From: Bacteroidota bacterium
GTDB lineage: Bacteria > Bacteroidota > Bacteroidia > Bacteroidales > Dysgonomonadaceae
Assembly (NCBI GenBank): GCA_023388315.1
Contig: JAEWGM010000006.1
Coordinates: 42,673 to 106,672, forward strand
Length of the DNA stretch: 64,000 nt
Direction: 5' to 3'
This document shows positions 60,319-64,000 of this stretch, piece after piece. The position numbers were made by a program, and so were the translations under genes. The notes below the pieces were generated by a model. It ran no database searches and was not told where the DNA came from. It was given only the letters and a program-made list of their open reading frames with translations. Each line of letters starts with the position of its first letter. Positions within the stretch are counted from its first letter, which is position 1.

Positions 60319-61056
60319 ATGATTAACGGAAAAAAGATAATAGTGGTAATGCCCGCATACAACGCGGAAAAAACGTTGGAGCAAACCTATAGCGAAATTC
60401 CTTTCGATGTGGTGGACGAAGTGATTCTCACCGATGATTTCAGTAAAGACAACACGGTGGAAAAAGCGCGCGAACTGGGCATTAAAGAAGTTATTCGCCA
60501 CCAGAGAAACAGAGGGTACGGCGGGAACCAAAAATCGTGTTACAATCGCGCGCTGGAGTTGGGTGCCGATATTGTGATTATGGTGCATCCCGATTATCAA
60601 TACACGCCCAAACTCATTCATTCTATGGCGTATATGATTGCCAATGATGTATATCCTGTGGCGCTTGCATCGCGTATTCTGGGAAAGGGCGCGCTCAAAG
60701 GCGGCATGCCGATGGTGAAATATATTGCCAACCGTTTTCTCACGCTTTTTGAGAACATCATGCTCAACCAAAAATTGTCTGAATACCACACCGGTTACCG
60801 CGCTTTTTCTGCAGAAGTGCTTCGCGCCATCAACTACAACAACAACTCCGATGATTTTATTTTCGATAACGAAATGCTGGCACAAATTTTCTATGCCGGT
60901 TATGAAATCGGTGAAATGACGTGCCCCACGAAATATTTCGACGACGCATCGTCCATTAACCTCAAACGCAGCGCCATATACGGCTTGGGCGTTCTGGGCG
61001 TTTCCATAAAATACCGGTTAAGCAAATGGGGATTGGTAAAATCTCGACTCTTCTAA
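60319..61056 (+). CDS. GT2 family glycosyltransferase, DPM1/polyprenyl-type
   Basis: GT-A fold transferase of 245 residues: IVVMPAYNAEKTL, DEVILTDDFSKDNT, RGYGGNQKSCYNRALELGADIVIMVHPDYQYTP with the DxD-like metal site, and YHTGYRAFSAEVL. It resembles dolichol/undecaprenyl-phosphate sugar synthases but lacks C-terminal membrane spans. It would use a nucleotide sugar in the cytoplasm, possibly producing the lipid donor for the GT39 protein upstream (86 bp away). The gap contains a small TTGCCC-CTA-GGGCGAA hairpin. Confidence 0.88.
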   Translation: MINGKKIIVVMPAYNAEKTLEQTYSEIPFDVVDEVILTDDFSKDNTVEKARELGIKEVIRHQRNRGYGGNQKSCYNRALELGADIVIMVHPDYQYTPKLIHSMAYMIANDVYPVALASRILGKGALKGGMPMVKYIANRFLTLFENIMLNQKLSEYHTGYRAFSAEVLRAINYNNNSDDFIFDNEMLAQIFYAGYEIGEMTCPTKYFDDASSINLKRSAIYGLGVLGVSIKYRLSKWGLVKSRLF

Positions 61057-61073
61057 CTTCTATTTTCTAATTT

Positions 61074-62750
61074 CTATTTGTTATGCCTTGTGGTAGCAAT
61101 CGGGTCAAGAAATAATTTCTTTGCCATCCGTTCATCGTGGCCGTAAATGTCTTCGCGGAAATTTATCCCTTCAGCGCCTCGCACCCAAGCCGTGAAATAG
61201 GTAAGCATAACGGGTATCGATTTCTTTAGTTTCACCGGTTTTTCGTTTCGTGACGTCATTGCCTCTCGAATGGAATCCGTGTCCCAATTCACCGTATCAT
61301 TCAGTAAGTATTCAGCCAACTTTGCCGGTTCTTTCAGCCGCACGCAACCGTGGCTGTATGTTCGTTTATCGGTGTTGAAAAGCGATTTAGCCGGCGAATC
61401 GTGAAAATAAATATTGTGGCTGTTGGGAAACATAAATTTCACTCCACCCAACGAATTGGATGGGCCCGGCCTTTGACGGATGGTGGGAATGGCACCGCCA
61501 CTCACAATTTCCATATTGTTTCGCGCAAGGTAATTGCTGTTGCGTTTCATCGCGGGAAGAATTTCGTTTTTTACAATACTGCGCGGGATGTTCCAATACG
61601 GACTGAAAACAATGGTATTGAGGTTGCCCGTAAAAATGGTAGTGCTGCTGGCTTCTTTGCCCACCACCACATCCATATCCCACGCCGGTTTGCCTTTTTC
61701 GTACACAAAAAGCTTGAATTCGGGAATATTCACCATAATGGAGCGCGCCGTATCGCTGGTTTGCGTGGGAATCCACCGCATGCGCTCCATATTCACGAGA
61801 ATCTGCTGCAACCGCTCGTCTATGGAGATGTTTAAATCTTGAATGAACGCCTTGGTGATTACGGCATCGGGGCTATAACCATATTCCGCTTTCACTTGTC
61901 GTAAAGTTCGGTATAGAGTAGAATCGTAAACATTGGTAAAAGCGCTGTCTTCACCTGCCAAAAAACCTTCCCGTTTGAGGCGCAGCTTCAGTTGCCTTAT
62001 TTCGTCGCCTTCGTATCCCAATGCGAGGTCTTTAGTGTAAGCAATGGAATCCCACCCACCGTTATCGCGGATGCCTTTGTATTTTTGAAGCATCTCACGC
62101 AAGCGTATGTATTGCGTGTTCACCGGGGCGTTTTCGTTGGCGAACCGTCCTTTGCGAGCGATAGCCGAGTCGAGCGTGGCTTCCAGTGTCATTCGTTTTC
62201 GGGGTACCGACCACTCCACCGATCTCATATCGAAATCCATATCGTTTTTGTATTCATTTTCGGCATACGCGTATAGGTAACGGGTAAGATCGAGTTCCAT
62301 TTTCCGATAAAGCGAATCGGATGCCGATATGTGCAACGAATCTTCCTGAAACAACCGGTTCATCTTATCGCTGAAAGCTTTGTTATACACTGTGGAGTCT
62401 TTGGAGTAATTATGATAATTCATCAGCATATTCCAAAAAGAGTGGGTTTGTTCTGCCAAGCCATTGCTCGAAAACCAAGCATATTGAAAGTTGCGGCTGT
62501 TGTAAAAACTGGTAATGCGGTTTTTCATCACATCGGTGAGGGTGCTGTCTTCGGTCAGATAGGAGCGCACATATAAACTGTCTAAAAACAGGTTATTGTA
62601 TGAGTTGGTCGTATCAATGGTTACATCCACTTTGGTGATAGGCTTTTCCTCCCTAGCTGATTGGGTTTGTTTTTTATCAAAAAATTGACAAGCGGTAAGC
62701 CAAAGCAATAATATGCCAAAGCAAGCAATAACAGGTGTTTTTTGTTTCAT
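61074..62750 (-). CDS. L,D-transpeptidase (YkuD; YcbB/LdtD type) lipoprotein
   Basis: Cell-wall enzyme of 558 residues. The lipobox WLTAC gives Cys21. The architecture is that of YcbB: N-terminal scaffold (about 40-260), a peptidoglycan-binding-like segment (LRLKREGFLAGEDSAFTNVYD, about 275-300), and the YkuD catalytic domain (about 335-510) with the catalytic cysteine in TYSHGCVRL. It forms 3-3 cross-links or attaches proteins to peptidoglycan in the periplasm. The start at 62750 (MKQKTPV) is preferred to an ATG four codons upstream because it gives the shorter lipoprotein signal. It is convergent with the GT2 gene. Confidence 0.9.
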   Translation of the reverse strand: MKQKTPVIACFGILLLWLTACQFFDKKQTQSAREEKPITKVDVTIDTTNSYNNLFLDSLYVRSYLTEDSTLTDVMKNRITSFYNSRNFQYAWFSSNGLAEQTHSFWNMLMNYHNYSKDSTVYNKAFSDKMNRLFQEDSLHISASDSLYRKMELDLTRYLYAYAENEYKNDMDFDMRSVEWSVPRKRMTLEATLDSAIARKGRFANENAPVNTQYIRLREMLQKYKGIRDNGGWDSIAYTKDLALGYEGDEIRQLKLRLKREGFLAGEDSAFTNVYDSTLYRTLRQVKAEYGYSPDAVITKAFIQDLNISIDERLQQILVNMERMRWIPTQTSDTARSIMVNIPEFKLFVYEKGKPAWDMDVVVGKEASSTTIFTGNLNTIVFSPYWNIPRSIVKNEILPAMKRNSNYLARNNMEIVSGGAIPTIRQRPGPSNSLGGVKFMFPNSHNIYFHDSPAKSLFNTDKRTYSHGCVRLKEPAKLAEYLLNDTVNWDTDSIREAMTSRNEKPVKLKKSIPVMLTYFTAWVRGAEGINFREDIYGHDERMAKKLFLDPIATTRHNK

Positions 62751-62995
62751 AGTTGACAGCATTTATATGTTTACTAACAAGTTTGCCAATAAACACCTCA
62801 AGAGCGATAAATGTTTTTAAAAAACGTCGATTGGTGGATATGAGGTATTGGTTGCGGATACTGTCAACCGCAAACTCTAAACAAACCACACGTTTTGCTA
62901 AAATGAACAATTGAGATTGGCTACTTGTTTAAATTTGCAGTAATTTGAAGCAAAAGCCCTTGTTTCAATGAAGACTGATATTCACCAAATCAAGT

Positions 62996-63025
62996 AATAC
63001 GTAAAGCAATACGTAACCCGTATTG
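62996..63025 (+). promoter_or_regulatory. Candidate operator: AATACGTAA direct repeat and CGTATTG arm
   Basis: AATACGTAA occurs at 62996 and 63008 (12-bp spacing). The second copy also pairs with CGTATTG (63019-63025) to give CAATACG-N5-CGTATTG. It lies 35-64 bp before the small lipoprotein gene. The remainder of the 62751-63059 gap shows nothing else I can support. Confidence 0.4.
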
Positions 63026-63059
63026 TAATTTATTCACTACTAAACAACAATGACGAAAA

Positions 63060-63482
63060 ATGAAAACAAAAATTAAAAATCACAGCACATTGTTAGGCGT
63101 ATTTATCGCCGTAGCGCTTTTATTTATCTCTTGTTCCAAAGACGATATTGATAATGGAAACGACACTGGCATTAAGTGGAAACTACCCACCGTAACAGAA
63201 AAAGGCATAACCGTACGAGCCACCAGCGTAGATTATGTAAAGGGCGATGATCTGGCAGAGATAAAAATAGAGGTAAAAAAAGTGGACGCTACCATCGACA
63301 AGAATTTAGATGTTGTCGGTTATGTGAAAACTAAAAGCGGCGACACTTATACAGGCAAAAGTATAGTAGAGTATAATAAGTTAATGGATACCGGAAATTA
63401 CGCTGATGAAATATATATAGGTGTTCCCGAAGACAGAGAATTGGATCCAAATTCACTGACATTTAAAGTAGTAAACTATTAA
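63060..63482 (+). CDS. Small surface-type lipoprotein of unknown function
   Basis: Lipoprotein of 140 residues (lipobox LFISC, Cys25). The residues after the cysteine, SKDDID, fit the acidic lipoprotein export signal that directs Bacteroidota lipoproteins to the cell surface. The mature part is a single beta-rich domain (about 45-140) of unknown family. It is monocistronic, with a candidate operator upstream and a terminator downstream, so it is probably separately regulated. Confidence 0.75.
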   Translation: MKTKIKNHSTLLGVFIAVALLFISCSKDDIDNGNDTGIKWKLPTVTEKGITVRATSVDYVKGDDLAEIKIEVKKVDATIDKNLDVVGYVKTKSGDTYTGKSIVEYNKLMDTGNYADEIYIGVPEDRELDPNSLTFKVVNY

Positions 63483-63514
63483 GTATACCCTATTCTCTTA
63501 ATGGATAAACCCAC

Positions 63515-63549
63515 AAAAAGCTTTCGAAAAATATCGGAAGCTTTTTTTT
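63515..63549 (+). terminator. Intrinsic terminator after the small lipoprotein gene
   Basis: Stem AAGCTTTCG / CGGAAGCTT with an 8-nt loop, followed by eight Ts. Confidence 0.87.
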
Positions 63550-63629
63550 CGGTGTTTTGGCGATAAACCCAAATTGCACTGCGGTGCCGTTAAAAAGTTC
63601 CGGAAAAAGTCTTTTTTGACGTACCCTCC

Positions 63630-63704
63630 TAGAGACGCAATGCTTGCGTCTCAGTTTTTATCATTCAGGCAAAATAAATTGAGACGCAAGCATTGCGTCT
63701 CTAC
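63630..63704. repeat. Inverted pair of GAGACGCAA palindromes
   Basis: Left copy GAGACGCAA-TGC-TTGCGTCTC (63632-63652) and right copy GAGACGCAA-GCA-TTGCGTCTC (63681-63701) are exact reverse complements, separated by 28 bp. The right copy ends in CTAC as in the 28-bp palindrome at 4322-4349, which has the same GAGACG/CGTCTC arms. Confidence 0.88.
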
Positions 63705-63713
63705 TAAAATCCA

Positions 63714-63750
63714 ACAAAAGATCCCTCAATATTTCTATCGAAGAGGGCTT
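63714..63750 (-). terminator. Second, downstream GAAA-loop terminator of the rRNA operon
   Basis: On the minus strand CCCTCTTCGATA-GAAA-TATTGAGGG forms a stem with a GAAA tetraloop followed by ATCTTTTG. It resembles the terminator next to the 5S gene in sequence and loop (shared ATTTCTATCGA and GGGCTTTCG on the plus strand) and seems to be a duplicated copy. Confidence 0.6.
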
Positions 63751-63872
63751 TCGGGATAATTTCGCTTGTTCGCGGTTACCGATTGGAGGTTTTTGTCTGT
63801 TTTTGCTGCCCTAAGCGTTGAGGTTATATGCCGCAAAGCCCCGCCGTGCGCGGCAAGGCGACTAAATCCCCA

Positions 63873-63907
63873 CAAAAAAAGCCCCCGATATTTCTATCGA
63901 GGGCTTT
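63873..63907 (-). terminator. GAAA-loop intrinsic terminator of the rRNA operon
   Basis: On the minus strand GCCCTCGATA-GAAA-TATCGGGGGC is followed by seven Ts. It lies 13 bp after the end of the 5S gene. The stretch 63751-63872 between the two terminators has a GCCG-TGC-GCGGC hairpin but no gene. Confidence 0.88.
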
Positions 63908-63920
63908 CGTGTATAAAGAT

Positions 63921-64000
<80 letters not shown>

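Overview
The window is chromosomal DNA from a member of the Bacteroidota, most likely order Bacteroidales; genus cannot be set from sequence alone. The signs are a SusC/SusD pair inside a polysaccharide utilisation locus, lipoproteins throughout, -7 promoter boxes of the form TAnnTTTG (TATCTTTG, TATATTTG, TAAATTTG), few Shine-Dalgarno sequences, and families typical of this phylum (DUF4292, dispanin-like CD225 proteins, PD40/TPR proteins). There is no phage, CRISPR array, integron or tRNA. A 5S rRNA gene on the minus strand runs off the right edge, so an rRNA operon lies just outside.

Layout. 1-8 kb: HTH regulator, CPBP membrane protease, TPR/PD40 protein, an NfeD-floA membrane microdomain pair, a nucleoside phosphorylase and a large M16 peptidase. 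8.2-8.7 kb: a 218-bp-period tandem block of palindromic elements. 8.7-14.5 kb (minus): dut, TPR protein, DUF4292 lipoprotein, EnvC-like protein and a nucleoside transporter. 15.3-29.3 kb: a complete utilisation locus made of a SusR-like membrane regulator, SusC, SusD, a LamG lipoprotein, two GH144-type lipoproteins and a GH3 beta-glucosidase. The combination and the conserved acidic residues point to beta-1,2-glucan as substrate. 29.3-43 kb: rRNA methyltransferase with a charged tail, an ORF broken by an in-frame stop, a frameshifted RelE/ParE-type toxin with its antitoxin, a GHL10 lipoprotein, a CPA2 antiporter, uvrA, a DUF4160/DUF2442 pair and a DUF2752/CD225/GYF envelope cluster. 43-52 kb: dgt, a purF-like gene, phoH, purC, menG and aroE.

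The most unusual part is the phoH-purC-menG-aroE run. Every gap in it is filled by palindromic repeat elements: a REP-associated tyrosine transposase (RAYT) framed by matching hairpin repeats (phoH-purC), an inverted hairpin pair plus an HNH nuclease gene (purC-menG), a third repeat type (menG-aroE), and a fourth, C/G-run element that is translated as the first residues of AroE. The RAYT repeats and the distant 8-kb block share a linker (GGTTATGAAAAT) and a hairpin with an invariant GAA loop and covarying arms. This suggests one transposase-repeat system with diversified stems. A fifth family (GTAGAGACG palindromes) occurs at 4.3 and 63.6 kb.

52-64 kb: an acidic twin-domain periplasmic protein, a hybrid histidine kinase converging on a sigma-54 response regulator, a cluster of DnaA-box-like nonamers, an Xaa-Pro peptidase, GT39 and GT2 glycosyltransferases, an L,D-transpeptidase, a small surface-type lipoprotein, and the rRNA operon end with two tandem GAAA-loop terminators.
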